Notes: generated from the letters alone by a model not told the origin. Numbered from the stretch's first letter, positions 23,903-33,192 are shown. The stretch: 64,000 nt of DNA from Streptomyces sp. NBC_00536 (GCF_036346295.1 NZ_CP107819.1:4464001-4528000); one strand, 5' to 3'. A program made the numbers and translations.

Positions 23903-25561
23903 TCACCGTTCCTCATCAGTGAGCAGGAGTGAATCTTGGACCCACGTCCCGGCACTGCGCGCATCCCGAACGGTTTTGGGTGCGCTGGTCTCCCGCGTTC
24001 GCTGTGTCCCTGTCCGGCGGCGTGCATCGTGTGCACGTTCCGTGACGGGTGGGCGGGTTCCCTCACGCCCTCGGGTGTCCGGTCCGGCCTGGACGGTCCG
24101 ATGCCCGCGACGATCACTCCGGTCGTCGTGGGGCGGTGCCTCCCGTCGCCGGATCGGGTGCCCGAGGGCGCGTCGTCCGATCGCGATGCCAGCGGCATCG
24201 TGACGGGACATCTTTCGCTTGTTGCTGGTCAGGGGCTTGCGCCAGTGCTGGTCGCCCCACATCGACGTGTATGCGGGATCGACGGCGACGATGGAGATGT
24301 CCATCTCGGCTGCCATGGACACCAGCCGGGCCTTGAGCTTGCCGGTGGGGATGCCGGAGATGAGCTGCCGGAACCGCTTTTTGCGGCCGTGCTTCTCGCG
24401 GGTCTTCTCGGCGGTGAAGTCGAGGTTCTCGATCGCGATGGCCGCCACCCCGGATCGCTCAGCCCAGTGCAGTATCTGGGTGATGGCGTGGCGGATCTGC
24501 GCGTCGCGGTGGTCGGCGGTGCCGGACAGGTCGTAGAAGAACCGGCGCGGGTCGCCGACCGGGTTGCCGTGCGCGTCGAGCCGGTAGGCGGCGAAGTGGT
24601 CGGCGTTCGTGTCCACACCGATCATGCCCTGAGCTTGGGCCGTCGCCAGCGGGATCGTCCGGACGACGGGGCGCTGCCACGAGGCGGTGAGGTACCAGCG
24701 TCCGCGTTCCACGTCGAGGTGGACGCGGTAGGCGACGGCCCGGTTCGCCTCGATGCGGTCGCCCCACTCCTGGCCCCGGTGCGCGAATGCCACCTTGGAG
24801 GCGAGGACGTACCGGCCACGCGGCGCGTTGGCCAGGTGGGCGAGGGGGGTGGGCAGCTTGATGTCGATCTCGCCGTCGGGGGTGACGCGGATCGTCTCGT
24901 TCCCGAACCGCTTCCCCGACTCGCCGTCCGCCTGGAGGAACCAGCGTTCGGCTTCCCACCGCTGGCGCCACTCGGACTCATCGATCTGAGCGGCTTCGAG
25001 GTTGTGGCGGGTATTCAGGAGCTTCCGGCCGCCGCGCACCACGTGCACTGCACCCGCTTCCCGCTCAGCATGCGCGATGTCGAGACGGTGCTCCAGTACG
25101 TGCAGACGCCGGGACTTGTGGAACCATTCGCGCTTGGAGCGGTAGGCGCCGGGTGCCCGCTTCGTACCGCGCTCGCCGATCGGCTGGGACAGGCGGTGCA
25201 TCAGCGTGCGGACACCGGCCTCAAGGCTCAGGATGTACGCGAGCTGGCAGCGGCGGGAGAGGGCCCACTGATCGTGTGTGGCCTTCGTGATCGCCCCGGC
25301 CCAGCGGGACGAGGACTCAGCCGTCACACCTCGCTTCCGGCCAGCCCACGTATCCGTGGAGTGCTCCAGACCATCACGACAGCGGGCCGCCAGGTCGCGG
25401 GAAGCCAGCGCGCCCAGGTGCTCACCCACCAGCCGCAACACCTTCTCGTCCTCGGGCGTGAGGTTCTTGAGGCGGTCGCGTATCGCCACACCGGACGGGC
25501 CGAGGGCCACGAATGGCGCGTCGAGGGTACGGAGCTGCTTCTTCTTCGGCCGCTCAGTCAT
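23903..25561 (-). CDS. tnpB: IS607-type TnpB-like RuvC nuclease lacking the zinc finger
   Basis: TnpB proteins are RNA-guided nucleases encoded by IS605/IS607 elements. The 552-residue product has an N-terminal helical part (1-200) and a split RuvC domain: Asp in IGVDTNADHFAAYRL (motif I), Glu in IAIENLDF (II), and Asp in SRHDAAGIAIGRRALG (III). The CxxC...CxxC zinc finger normally found between motifs II and III is absent; that stretch reads VDPAYTSMWGDQHWRKPL. The last 80 residues are low-complexity and overlap a conserved inverted repeat (23905-23974). It overlaps the upstream recombinase gene by 8 bases (ATGACTGA), the classic IS607 arrangement. Older annotation would call it a transposase. 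Confidence 0.9.
   Translation of the reverse strand: MTERPKKKQLRTLDAPFVALGPSGVAIRDRLKNLTPEDEKVLRLVGEHLGALASRDLAARCRDGLEHSTDTWAGRKRGVTAESSSRWAGAITKATHDQWALSRRCQLAYILSLEAGVRTLMHRLSQPIGERGTKRAPGAYRSKREWFHKSRRLHVLEHRLDIAHAEREAGAVHVVRGGRKLLNTRHNLEAAQIDESEWRQRWEAERWFLQADGESGKRFGNETIRVTPDGEIDIKLPTPLAHLANAPRGRYVLASKVAFAHRGQEWGDRIEANRAVAYRVHLDVERGRWYLTASWQRPVVRTIPLATAQAQGMIGVDTNADHFAAYRLDAHGNPVGDPRRFFYDLSGTADHRDAQIRHAITQILHWAERSGVAAIAIENLDFTAEKTREKHGRKKRFRQLISGIPTGKLKARLVSMAAEMDISIVAVDPAYTSMWGDQHWRKPLTSNKRKMSRHDAAGIAIGRRALGHPIRRREAPPHDDRSDRRGHRTVQAGPDTRGREGTRPPVTERAHDARRRTGTQRTRETSAPKTVRDARSAGTWVQDSLLLTDEER
23905..23974 (-). ncRNA. Putative omega-RNA-like 3' structure of the IS607 element
   Basis: On the minus strand ACCGTTC (23974-23968) is followed after 56 bases by GAACGGT (23911-23905), which can close a stem at the very end of tnpB and across its stop codon. 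The interior holds a small hairpin GGAC-GTGG-GTCC. The same arms, also preceded by AAAACC/AAGACC, recur at the end of the second tnpB in the window. Overlap with the 3' end of tnpB is where omega RNAs are encoded in characterised elements. The RNA itself is inferred. Confidence 0.45.
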
Positions 25562-26132
25562 CGGCAGCCGCCGCCTCCAGAGCCTTCTTCACCCGGTTCT
25601 CCGCAGAGCGGCGGCCGTACAGGCGGGCGCAGAAGGAGGTCAGGACCTCAGCCATGTCCCGTACCAGGTCGTCTTCGGCTTCGCCCTCGTTCAGGACCAC
25701 CAGGCGGCGGCCGGTCGCAGACAGGGCGGCTTCGACGAGTTCGATGTTCATCCGGCCGAGGCGGTCATTGTGCTCGACCACCACAGTGGTCACCGCAGGG
25801 TCGGCCAGCAGGCGACGCGCCTTTGCCTGGCTGCCGTTCATGCCCGAGGCGATCTCGGATTCGACCCGCACCACTCGGTGCCCGGCCTTCGCCGCCCACT
25901 CGGTCAGCCTGGCGACCTGACGTTCCAGATCCTGCCTCTGATCGTGAGAGGAAACGCGGGCGTACAGGCCCACACCACCCGTCACGGACGGCGACGAGTT
26001 CGCCTCGACGTTGACCAGGATCGTGCGCGGCCCCACCCGCTCAGCAGGAACCGGCAACACGCCCTCACGGAACCAGCGATACGCGGTCTGCGGATGCACA
26101 CCCTGCGCCTTCGCCCACTCCTTGAGGTTCAT
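25554..26132 (-). CDS. tnpA: IS607-type serine recombinase TnpA
   Basis: The 192-residue recombinase moves the element through a serine-DNA covalent intermediate. Residues 1-45 are a MerR-like DNA-binding helix-turn-helix (MNLKEWAKAQGVHPQTAYRW). The catalytic domain follows with the nucleophile in GLYARVSSHDQRQDL (about residue 60), the conserved EIASGMNGSQAKARRLL and EHNDRLGR motifs, and a C-terminal helix (LYGRRSAENRVKKALEA). I took ATG 26132, which gives the standard IS607 OrfA N-terminus; an upstream start would add eight residues. tnpB overlaps its 3' end by 8 bases. Confidence 0.93.
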   Translation of the reverse strand: MNLKEWAKAQGVHPQTAYRWFREGVLPVPAERVGPRTILVNVEANSSPSVTGGVGLYARVSSHDQRQDLERQVARLTEWAAKAGHRVVRVESEIASGMNGSQAKARRLLADPAVTTVVVEHNDRLGRMNIELVEAALSATGRRLVVLNEGEAEDDLVRDMAEVLTSFCARLYGRRSAENRVKKALEAAAADD

Positions 26133-26442
26133 ACGCGCGACCGTAACGACACTCACCCAAATGCACTATCACTCACAAGAGCGAACCAAAGGACCAGCAG
26201 TTCTCCACCCCTGGCCGCCATCCCAGCCCGCCCGGCGTTTGAGGGCCCGCCGGGGGCCCCACCCGGCTCCGCCCGGGCCCCCGCACCCCAGCCCGCCACG
26301 GGGACGGGCCACGGGCCCCGGGCCGCAGGGCGGCAGCCCCGGGCCCCCAGCCCTGGGCGGCGGCGGCAGCAGCGTCGGCAGCGGCGGCGGCCCGGCGCAC
26401 GTACCCGCCCCCGGCACACATACCCCGCCCCCCGCCGGAGCC
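26133..26442. other. Gap with the IS607 end and one intergenic palindromic repeat
   Basis: Bases 26133-26200 contain the probable recombinase end of the insertion sequence and its promoter. From 26215 on, the sequence is extremely C/G-rich and holds one copy of the GCCCGGCGTTTGAGGGCCC repeat (26230-26248). No gene is supported in it. Confidence 0.6.
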
Positions 26443-27564
26443 CTACGCGTCAGGCCGCACGACCGCCTTGATCGGCATCGAACCCGCACCCGCGATCGTG
26501 ATCGTCCGCCCCGGCCGCGGCGCATGCACCATCGCCCCGTCGCCGATGTACATCGCGACATGGCTCGCGTCGTCGAAGTAGATGATCAGGTCGCCCGGCC
26601 GCATGTCCTTGACCGCGACCTTCGGCAGCAGCCGCAGCTGCTCCTGCGAGGTCCGCGGGATCGGCCGGCCCGCCGCCAGCCACGCCTGCGAGGTGAGCCC
26701 CGAGCAGTCGAAGGTGTCCGGGCCCTCGTGGCCCCATTCGTACCGCTTCCCGATCTGGGCGGTGGCGAACTGGACCGCCTTGCGCCCCGCCTCGGAGGCC
26801 GTGCCCTGGAGTTCCTTGAGCGCGCCCGAGGACAGCCAGGCGGTCTGCGCCTTGTACTGCGCCTCCTGCTCCAGCTGGATCAGCCGGGCCTTCTCCTCGG
26901 CCTGGAGCTTGCTCTCCAGCTCCTCCGCGGTCTTGATCTTCTGCTCGATCTCCTTCTTGGCGGTCTCCTGCTTGACCCGGTTGGCTTCCAGGGTCTGCCA
27001 GTGAGCGCTCGCGTCCGCCGCGTACTGCTGGAGGTCGGACTGGGTCCGGTTCAGCTCGGCGAGGTTGTCCGCGGTGGCCTTCTCGCCCTGCCGCAGCAGG
27101 TCGGCGCCGGCCAGGAACACGCTCGGGCTGGGGCTCAGGGCCAGCTGCGCGCCCGGCGGCAGGCCGCCCGAGCGGTACTGGGCGCGGGCGGCGGCGCCCG
27201 CGCGGTTCTTGAGCGTCGAGATCCGCTCCTGCCCGGCCACCACCTGCTTGGCGATCTCGACGATCTTGTCGGACTGGGTCTTGGCCTCGCCCACCGCGAG
27301 GTTGTACGCGTCCGTGGCGGTGCCCGCCTGGCGGTACAGGTCCTCTATCTCCTTGTGCACCTGCTCCAGCGACTTGGCCCCCGGCTCCGGCGCGGCCGGA
27401 GTGCCCGGCGCGGCGGGGGTCAAAGGGGCCAAGGGGGCCGAGGGGGCCAGCGGGGCCGCCAGGGCGCCCGGGGCGGCGTACGCCGTGCTCACCAGGCCCG
27501 GGGCCGTCAGTATCGCCATCGCGCAGAGCAGGGTGAGCGCGGATGCGCCACGGTGTCGTTTCAT
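26443..27564 (-). CDS. Secreted NlpC/P60 peptidoglycan endopeptidase (RipA-like)
   Basis: The 373-residue protein has a signal peptide (ALTLLCAMAILTAPGLVSTAYA), a Pro/Ala linker and a long coiled-coil region (about 70-245) like that of RipA-type hydrolases. The C-terminal NlpC/P60 domain carries Cys in FDCSGLTSQAW (about residue 286), His in ASHVAMYIGDG and His in MVHAPRPG. It probably cleaves stem peptides during cell growth or division. The ATG at 27564 is preceded by GGGGGG; an upstream GTG in the same frame would add five residues. The gene stands alone. Confidence 0.93.
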   Translation of the reverse strand: MKRHRGASALTLLCAMAILTAPGLVSTAYAAPGALAAPLAPSAPLAPLTPAAPGTPAAPEPGAKSLEQVHKEIEDLYRQAGTATDAYNLAVGEAKTQSDKIVEIAKQVVAGQERISTLKNRAGAAARAQYRSGGLPPGAQLALSPSPSVFLAGADLLRQGEKATADNLAELNRTQSDLQQYAADASAHWQTLEANRVKQETAKKEIEQKIKTAEELESKLQAEEKARLIQLEQEAQYKAQTAWLSSGALKELQGTASEAGRKAVQFATAQIGKRYEWGHEGPDTFDCSGLTSQAWLAAGRPIPRTSQEQLRLLPKVAVKDMRPGDLIIYFDDASHVAMYIGDGAMVHAPRPGRTITIAGAGSMPIKAVVRPDA

Positions 27565-27777
27565 GGTCCCCCCAGGCACCCGCGCCAGATCCCGTATCAG
27601 ATCTGACTATTCATCAGTAACTTCTCACTGCCCTCGGGATGGTGCCACGACTCGGCGAATTCCAACACCCTCCGACCCGCACCCGCCACGCCCCGCACGC
27701 ACTCAACGGGCCGCCCACGCCCCCGGTTCCCCGTCCGGCACGCCTCACCCCACCGAGTCGCCGCACCCCGTCCCGCC

Positions 27778-28584
27778 TCACGCCCTCGGGCGCAACGCCT
27801 CCCACCGGACCGTCAGTTCACCCTGCCGCCAGCGCTTCGGACCGTCCGTCAGCGGCCAGTCCGCCGCCAGTCCCTTCGCCGCACGGATCCACCGCTGCCG
27901 GGCGCCCAGCGAGGCGTACGGAGCCGCCGCGGCCCACGCCCGGTCGAAGTCCCGCAGGAACGCGTGCACCGGCTCGCCCGGCACGTTGCGGTGGATCAGC
28001 GCCTTCGGCAGCCGCTCCGCCAGGTCCGAGGGGCGCTCCAGGGAGCCCAGCCGGGTCGCGAAGGTCACCGTGCGCGCCCCCTCCGGGCCCAGCGCGACCC
28101 ACACGTGCCGCCGCCCGATCTCGTCGCAGGTCCCCTCCACCAGCAGCCCGCCCGGCGCGAGGCGCCCGCACAGCCGCTCCCACACCTGTGCGACCTGCTC
28201 CTCGTCGTACTGGCGCAGCACGTTCGCCGCCCGGATCAGGGCCGGCCGCTCACCGCCGTCCAGCGGCACCTCGAAGCCGCCGTGCCGAAAGCTCAGGCCC
28301 TCGCGCTCGTACGGCTTCGCGCCCGCGACCCGGGCCGGTTCGATCTCGATCCCGACCACCCGGACCCGCGGCGCCACCGGCCGCAGCCGGGCCAGCAGCT
28401 CGACCGCCGTCCACGGCGCGGCCCCGTACCCCAGGTCCACGGCCACGGGCGCCGCGGCGCGCAGCAGTGCGGCCCCGTGCGTGGCGGCGATCCAGCGGTC
28501 CATTCGGCGCAACCGGTTCGGATTGGTGGTGCCCCGGGTCACCGCACCCACGGGTCGGCTGGGAGGAGGAGTGCGTGCGGCCAT
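27778..28584 (-). CDS. Class I SAM-dependent methyltransferase beside mshA
   Basis: The 268-residue protein has a recognisable SAM-binding core: AVDLGYGAAPWTAVELLARL (motif I, about residues 48-67), VVGIEIEPARV (motif II) and APGGLLVEGTCDE (strand 5). The substrate is unknown. The divergent neighbour mshA lies 204 bases away, and I recall the same pairing in S. coelicolor, so a role linked to mycothiol or the envelope is possible but unproven. The open frame extends far upstream through the mshA region, but ATG 28584 is the only start that leaves mshA intact and gives the family N-terminus. Confidence 0.82.
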   Translation of the reverse strand: MAARTPPPSRPVGAVTRGTTNPNRLRRMDRWIAATHGAALLRAAAPVAVDLGYGAAPWTAVELLARLRPVAPRVRVVGIEIEPARVAGAKPYEREGLSFRHGGFEVPLDGGERPALIRAANVLRQYDEEQVAQVWERLCGRLAPGGLLVEGTCDEIGRRHVWVALGPEGARTVTFATRLGSLERPSDLAERLPKALIHRNVPGEPVHAFLRDFDRAWAAAAPYASLGARQRWIRAAKGLAADWPLTDGPKRWRQGELTVRWEALRPRA

Positions 28585-28788
28585 GATCCGAGGGTAAGCG
28601 GACGCCGGGCGCTCGATAAAAATCCGGTAAACCGCCGGGATTCCTCGCGCCGCCCCGGAATGCGCGGGACGGTCGCGCGGGTTGCACTCCTTGCAGGGGG
28701 TGCGCCGCGCTCCGCGCTGCCCTGTTCCGCCCAGCCCCGTCGTGCCCCGTCCTGTAAGCCGTACGAGCCCGAGTGAGAGGACCGCTCC

Positions 28789-30159
28789 TTGAGTCAGTAC
28801 GTGTCCCGGCTCGGCGGCAGGATCGCCGCCGCCCGCAGCACCCGCCTCGACGCGCCCCGGCGGCTGCTGCCCGCCGTCGGCCACCACCGCAAACCGCGCC
28901 GGGTCGCGATGCTCAGCGTGCACACCTCGCCGCTGCACCAGCCCGGCACCGGTGACGCGGGCGGTATGAACGTGTACATCGTGGAGCTGGCCAAGCGGCT
29001 CGCCGCGATCAATATCGAGGTCGAGATCTTCACCCGGGCCACCACCGGCGGGCTGCCCCCGGTCGTGGAGATCACCCCGGGCGTCCTGGTCCGGCACATA
29101 GACGCGGGCCCCTACGAGGGCCTCGCGAAGGAAGAGCTGCCCGCCCAGCTCTGCGCCTTCACCCACGGCGTCATGCAGGCCTGGGCCGGACACCGCCCCG
29201 GCTACTACGACCTCGTCCACTCCCACTACTGGCTCTCCGGCCACGTCGGCTGGCTCGCCGCCGAACGCTGGGGCGTCCCGCTCGTGCACGCCATGCACAC
29301 CATGGCCAAGGTCAAGAACGCCGCGCTGGCCGAGGGCGACAGCCCCGAGCCCGCCGCGCGCGTCATAGGCGAGACCCAGATCGTGGCCGCCGCCGACCGC
29401 CTCATCGCCAACACCGCCGAGGAAGCCGACGAGCTGGTCCGCCACTACGAGGCCGACCCCGGCAAAGTGGCCGTCGTACACCCCGGCGTGAACCTCCAGC
29501 GCTTCACCGTCGGCGACGGCCGCGCCGCCGCCCGCGCCCGCCTCGGACTCCCGCAGGACGCCGTCATCCCGCTCTTCGCGGGCCGCATCCAGCCGCTCAA
29601 GGCCCCCGACATCCTGCTGCGCGCCGTCGCCGAGCTGGTCGACCAGGACCCCACCCTGCGCGGCCGCCTCCTCGTCCCCGTCGTCGGCGGCCCCAGCGGC
29701 AGCGGCCTCGCCAAGCCCGAGGGCCTGCAGAAGCTCGCGGCCCGGCTCGGCATCGCCGACCTGGTCCGCTTCCACCCGCCGGTCGGCCAGGACCAGCTCG
29801 CGGACTGGTTCCGGGCCGCGTCCGTGCTGGTCATGCCCTCGTACAACGAATCCTTCGGACTGGTCGCCATAGAGGCCCAGGCCACCGGTACGCCGGTCCT
29901 CGCGGCCGCGGTCGGCGGGCTCCCGGTCGCCGTCAACGACGGGGTCACGGGCATTCTCGTACCCGGTCACGACCCCGTCGACTACGCGCGCCAGCTGCGC
30001 CGCTTCGTCGACGACCCCACGCTCACCGACCGGATGGGGCGCGAGGCGGCCCGCCACGCGCAGTTCTTCGGCTGGGACACGGCGGCCGCCGGCACGGCGG
30101 ACGTGTACACCGCGGCGATGCACGATCACCGCCGTCACGTACGCTCCCACCATGGCTGA
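28789..30159 (+). CDS. mshA: MshA, D-inositol-3-phosphate glycosyltransferase (mycothiol synthesis)
   Basis: MshA joins N-acetylglucosamine from UDP-GlcNAc to inositol-1-phosphate, the first step of mycothiol synthesis. The 456-residue product has the GT4/GT-B fold. The N-terminal domain has the phosphate loop [19 protein letters not shown], and the C-terminal UDP-sugar domain has the donor motif [19 protein letters not shown] with paired Glu residues. The TTG start at 28789 is supported by GAGAGG 8 bases before it and by the family N-terminus. The next gene overlaps by 8 bases and is probably translated in a coupled way. Confidence 0.95.
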   Translation: MSQYVSRLGGRIAAARSTRLDAPRRLLPAVGHHRKPRRVAMLSVHTSPLHQPGTGDAGGMNVYIVELAKRLAAINIEVEIFTRATTGGLPPVVEITPGVLVRHIDAGPYEGLAKEELPAQLCAFTHGVMQAWAGHRPGYYDLVHSHYWLSGHVGWLAAERWGVPLVHAMHTMAKVKNAALAEGDSPEPAARVIGETQIVAAADRLIANTAEEADELVRHYEADPGKVAVVHPGVNLQRFTVGDGRAAARARLGLPQDAVIPLFAGRIQPLKAPDILLRAVAELVDQDPTLRGRLLVPVVGGPSGSGLAKPEGLQKLAARLGIADLVRFHPPVGQDQLADWFRAASVLVMPSYNESFGLVAIEAQATGTPVLAAAVGGLPVAVNDGVTGILVPGHDPVDYARQLRRFVDDPTLTDRMGREAARHAQFFGWDTAAAGTADVYTAAMHDHRRHVRSHHG

Positions 30160-30658
30160 GAGCGCCCCGACCGCCCCGGCGGAGATCATCGAGAGCACGC
30201 TGGACGACGCCGGGCTGGAGTGGGAGAGCCCCGAGCCCGGGTCGTACGTCGTCAAGCTGCCGGGCACGCGCAAACTGTCGACCACCTGCTCCCTCAAGGT
30301 GGGCAGGCACTCCCTGTCGGTCAACGCGTTCGTCATCCGTCACCCGGACGAGAACGAAGGCGCCGTGCACCGCTGGCTGCTGGAGCGCAACCTCAAGCTC
30401 TACGGCATGTCCTACGCCGTCGACCGCCTCGGCGACGTCTACCTGACGGCCCGGCTGCCGCTGGCCGTGGTGACCCCGCCGGAGCTGGACCGCGTACTCG
30501 GCGCGGTCCTGGAGGGCGCCGACGGGGCCTTCAACACGCTGCTGGAACTGGGCTTCGCGAGCGCCATCCGCAAGGAGTACGAGTGGCGGGTCTCGCGGGG
30601 CGAGTCCACCCGCAACCTCGACGCCTTCAAGCACCTGACGGAACGCCCGGCCGGCTGA
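30152..30658 (+). CDS. YbjN-domain protein
   Basis: The 168-residue protein is a YbjN-family member with the segments [38 protein letters not shown] and [19 protein letters not shown]. The fold resembles type III secretion chaperones, and several bacterial members affect stress tolerance or motility, but the biochemical role is unknown. It overlaps mshA by 8 bases, and this linkage is conserved in actinobacteria as far as I recall. It converges with the MFS gene. Confidence 0.85.
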   Translation: MAESAPTAPAEIIESTLDDAGLEWESPEPGSYVVKLPGTRKLSTTCSLKVGRHSLSVNAFVIRHPDENEGAVHRWLLERNLKLYGMSYAVDRLGDVYLTARLPLAVVTPPELDRVLGAVLEGADGAFNTLLELGFASAIRKEYEWRVSRGESTRNLDAFKHLTERPAG

Positions 30659-30685
30659 CCGGCTGACCGGCCGGGCGTCCGCGCC

Positions 30686-31978
30686 TCAGGCGGCGGCGGG
30701 CGCGGGCAGGACGGCGTCCGCCTCCTCCCGCACCTCTTCCTCTTCCTTCGGCTGCCCGGCCTCGGGCAGGTTCCGCATCAGCATCCAGTAGCCGAGGCCC
30801 GCGACCGAGCCGAGGACCACCATCGCGCCCCACAGCCAGCCCGCGCCGAACCGGTCGATGACGAAGCCCGCCGTCAGCGGGGCGATCAGCGAGGCCACCG
30901 CCCACGACATCGTGTACATGCCCTGGTAGCGGCCCCGGCCGTGGGTCGGGGAGAGCCGCGCGACCAGGCCCATCTGGGTCGGCGAGTTGATGATCTCGGC
31001 CACCGTCCAGACGCAGACGGTCAGCGCGATCACCCCGAGGGAGCCGCCGAAGGCGGTCATCCCGAACCCGTACCCGGCCAGCAGGGCCGAGGCGACCAGC
31101 AGCTTCTGCGGATCGCGGTGCTCGATCAGCCGGGTCACCGGGATCTGCAGCAGCACGATCAGCACCCCGTTGAGGGCGATGACCATGCCGTACTCACCCG
31201 GGGTGAAGCCCGCGGCCCCCATCGCCAGCGGCAGCCCGAACGACCCCTGCATGAAGATCAGCGAGATCAGGAACGACAGCCCGACGACCCCCATGAAGCG
31301 GCCGTCGCGCAGCACGGTCCCCATCCCGACCGCCGGCTCCGCGCCCCCGGCGGCGCCGTCCGCGCCCTTCTCGGGGCGCGATTCGGGGAGCTTGACGTAG
31401 ACGAGGACCGCGCAGGCCAGGGTCAGCGCCGCCTCGCCGAGGAACCCGGCGAGGTAGCTGTACTCGGCGATGAAACCGGCGGCGGTCGCGGAGACCGCGA
31501 AACCGAGGTTGATGGCCCAGTAGTTGAGGGCGAAGGCCCGGACCCGGTCCTCGGGGCGCACGATGTCCGCCATCATCGCCTGCACCGCCGGGCGGGAGGC
31601 GTTGGAGGTCATGCCGACGAGCAGGGCGACCGCGGCGATCGCCGCCGGGTGCTGCATGAAGCCGAGCAGGGCGACGGAGAAGGCCGTGGACAGCTGCGCG
31701 GCCATCAGCGTCGGGCGCCGCCCCAGCCGGTCCGTCATCACCCCGGCGACCAGCGAGGACACCACCCCGCCGAGCCCGTGCAGGGCGACCACCAGCCCCG
31801 CGAACGAGGCCGAGTAGCCCCGGTCCAGGGTCAGGTACAAGGTCATGAATGTGGCGACGAAAGCCCCGAGCCGGTTCACCAGGGTGCTCGTCCACAGCCA
31901 CCAGAACTCGCGCGGCAGCCCCGCGACGCTGGCACGCGCGGCCCGCCTCATCCTGTCGGCGGACATACGGGATGACAT
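30686..31978 (-). CDS. MFS transporter
   Basis: The 430-residue protein has twelve hydrophobic segments. The MFS motif A variant GVMTDRLGRRPTLMAAQL lies between helices 2 and 3, and a charged central loop follows helix 6 (LPESRPEKGADGAAGG). The C-terminus is an acidic tail (PKEEEEVREEADA). It is probably a drug or metabolite efflux pump; the substrate cannot be read. ATG 31978 is chosen because GGGGGAG lies 6 bases before it; ATG 31966 is a possible alternative. Confidence 0.87.
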   Translation of the reverse strand: MSSRMSADRMRRAARASVAGLPREFWWLWTSTLVNRLGAFVATFMTLYLTLDRGYSASFAGLVVALHGLGGVVSSLVAGVMTDRLGRRPTLMAAQLSTAFSVALLGFMQHPAAIAAVALLVGMTSNASRPAVQAMMADIVRPEDRVRAFALNYWAINLGFAVSATAAGFIAEYSYLAGFLGEAALTLACAVLVYVKLPESRPEKGADGAAGGAEPAVGMGTVLRDGRFMGVVGLSFLISLIFMQGSFGLPLAMGAAGFTPGEYGMVIALNGVLIVLLQIPVTRLIEHRDPQKLLVASALLAGYGFGMTAFGGSLGVIALTVCVWTVAEIINSPTQMGLVARLSPTHGRGRYQGMYTMSWAVASLIAPLTAGFVIDRFGAGWLWGAMVVLGSVAGLGYWMLMRNLPEAGQPKEEEEVREEADAVLPAPAAA

Positions 31979-32163
31979 ACGGGCTCCCCCTGGAGATGTA
32001 AGTGGTGCGGCTGCCATCGGCACGTTACGACCACGGGCGCGCGGGCGCCACTGGATTGACGCCGTGCGTCAATTGGCGCCGCCTGACGAGGGTCCCGGGA
32101 CCCGTCCCGGCAGGCCCCCTGCGACGCGCGCGAGGGCATCCGGCGTCCATTAGGCTCGTACGC

Positions 32164-32925
32164 ATGGCCGACGCACCGTACAAGCTGATCCTCCTCCGCC
32201 ACGGCGAGAGCGAGTGGAACGCGAAGAACCTGTTCACCGGCTGGGTGGACGTCAATCTCAACGAGAAGGGCGAGAAGGAGGCGGTCCGCGGCGGTGAGCT
32301 GCTCAAGGACGCCGGTCTGCTCCCCGATGTCGTGCACACCTCGCTCCAGAAGCGCGCGATCCGCACCGCGCAGATGGCGCTTGAGGCAGCCGACCGCCAC
32401 TGGATCCCGGTCCACCGCTCCTGGCGCCTGAACGAGCGCCACTACGGCGCCCTCCAGGGCAAGGACAAGGCCCAGACCCTCGCCGAGTTCGGCGAGGAGC
32501 AGTTCATGCTGTGGCGCCGCTCGTACGACACCCCGCCCCCGGCGCTGGAAGACGGCACCGAGTTCTCGCAGTCCGAGGACCCGCGCTACGCCTCGATCCC
32601 GCCGGAGCTGCGCCCGCGGACCGAGTGCCTCAAGGACGTCGTCGTCCGCATGCTCCCGTACTGGTACGACTCGATCGTCCCGGACCTCCTCGACGGCCAC
32701 ACCGTCCTGGTCGCCGCGCACGGCAACTCCCTGCGCGCCCTGGTCAAGCACCTCGACGGCGTCTCCGACGCGGACATCGCGGGCCTGAACATCCCGACCG
32801 GCATCCCGCTCTCCTACGAGCTGGACGCCGACTTCAAGCCCCTGAACCCGGGCGGCACCTACCTCGACCCGGACGCCGCCGCGGCCGCCATCGAGGCCGT
32901 CAAGAACCAGGGCAAGAAGAAGTAG
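32164..32925 (+). CDS. gpmA: 2,3-bisphosphoglycerate-dependent phosphoglycerate mutase
   Basis: GpmA interconverts 3- and 2-phosphoglycerate in glycolysis. The 253-residue protein shows the catalytic [20 protein letters not shown] motif with the phosphorylated His near residue 12. It also has the second His region [17 protein letters not shown] and the [12 protein letters not shown] segment. The ATG at 32164 lies 7 bases after TAGGCT (32151-32156), so the message is probably leaderless. A strong terminator follows. Confidence 0.96.
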   Translation: MADAPYKLILLRHGESEWNAKNLFTGWVDVNLNEKGEKEAVRGGELLKDAGLLPDVVHTSLQKRAIRTAQMALEAADRHWIPVHRSWRLNERHYGALQGKDKAQTLAEFGEEQFMLWRRSYDTPPPALEDGTEFSQSEDPRYASIPPELRPRTECLKDVVVRMLPYWYDSIVPDLLDGHTVLVAAHGNSLRALVKHLDGVSDADIAGLNIPTGIPLSYELDADFKPLNPGGTYLDPDAAAAAIEAVKNQGKKK

Positions 32926-32975
32926 CAAGAAGAAGTAGCGAGAAGCGGCAGCGAGAAGCAGCCCTCACGCACGGA

Positions 32976-33016
32976 ACAGCCCCCCACCCGCCGTTTCCCG
33001 GCGGGTGGGGGGCTGT
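32976..33016. terminator. Strong terminator after gpmA
   Basis: Two 17-base arms (32976-32992 and 33000-33016, from ACAGCCCCCC to GGGGGGCTGT) pair perfectly around a 7-base GTTTCCC loop. It can serve gpmA and the convergent Cys-rich gene. Confidence 0.9.
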
Positions 33017-33045
33017 CTGCGCGTACGGGCGTCAGGCGGGCGGGG

Positions 33046-33192
33046 TCAGCCGCCGCACTGGCAGGGGGCGCCGGACTGGCAGCCGCAGCCGCAGCCCGAG
33101 CCGCAGCCGCAGGCCGCGAGCAGCGGGAGGCGCAGGGCCTCCGGGGGCTGGTGCTCCTGCTCGGGCGTGATGGGGACGGGGGAATCGGACAT
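33046..33192 (-). CDS. 48-residue cysteine-rich mini-protein (metallothionein-like)
   Basis: The start ATG at 33192 has a GAGGAGGA ribosome site 3-8 bases before it. The peptide begins MSDSPVPITPEQEHQPPEAL and ends with a cluster of seven Cys in 22 residues (ACGCGSGCGCGCQSG, then APCQCGG). Spacing of CGC, CxxxC and CQC types is typical of metal-thiolate clusters, so zinc or copper binding is likely. The N-terminal half is Pro/Glu-rich and probably disordered. I do not recognise a named family. It could also be the substrate of a maturase, but no such gene is near. It lies between the gpmA terminator and phoU. Confidence 0.72.
   Translation of the reverse strand: MSDSPVPITPEQEHQPPEALRLPLLAACGCGSGCGCGCQSGAPCQCGG

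Larger units (their letters stand above)
23900..26180 (-). mobile_element. IS607-family insertion sequence (tnpA + tnpB)
   Basis: A serine recombinase with an N-terminal MerR-like helix-turn-helix and an overlapping TnpB together define an IS607 element. IS607 elements have no terminal inverted repeats and make no target duplication, so the exact ends cannot be read; about 23.85-23.91 kb and 26.15-26.20 kb are likely. Direct repeats CACTCAC at 26150-26156 and 26170-26176, two helical turns apart, are candidates for recombinase binding at the tnpA end. The element separates the PP2C and NlpC/P60 genes without evident damage. Confidence 0.85.

Noticed and set aside
28585..30336. Upstream extension of the methyltransferase frame through the mshA region
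   Set aside because: The extra 580 codons are the reverse complement of mshA, which is a certain gene. The methyltransferase N-terminus fits ATG 28584.
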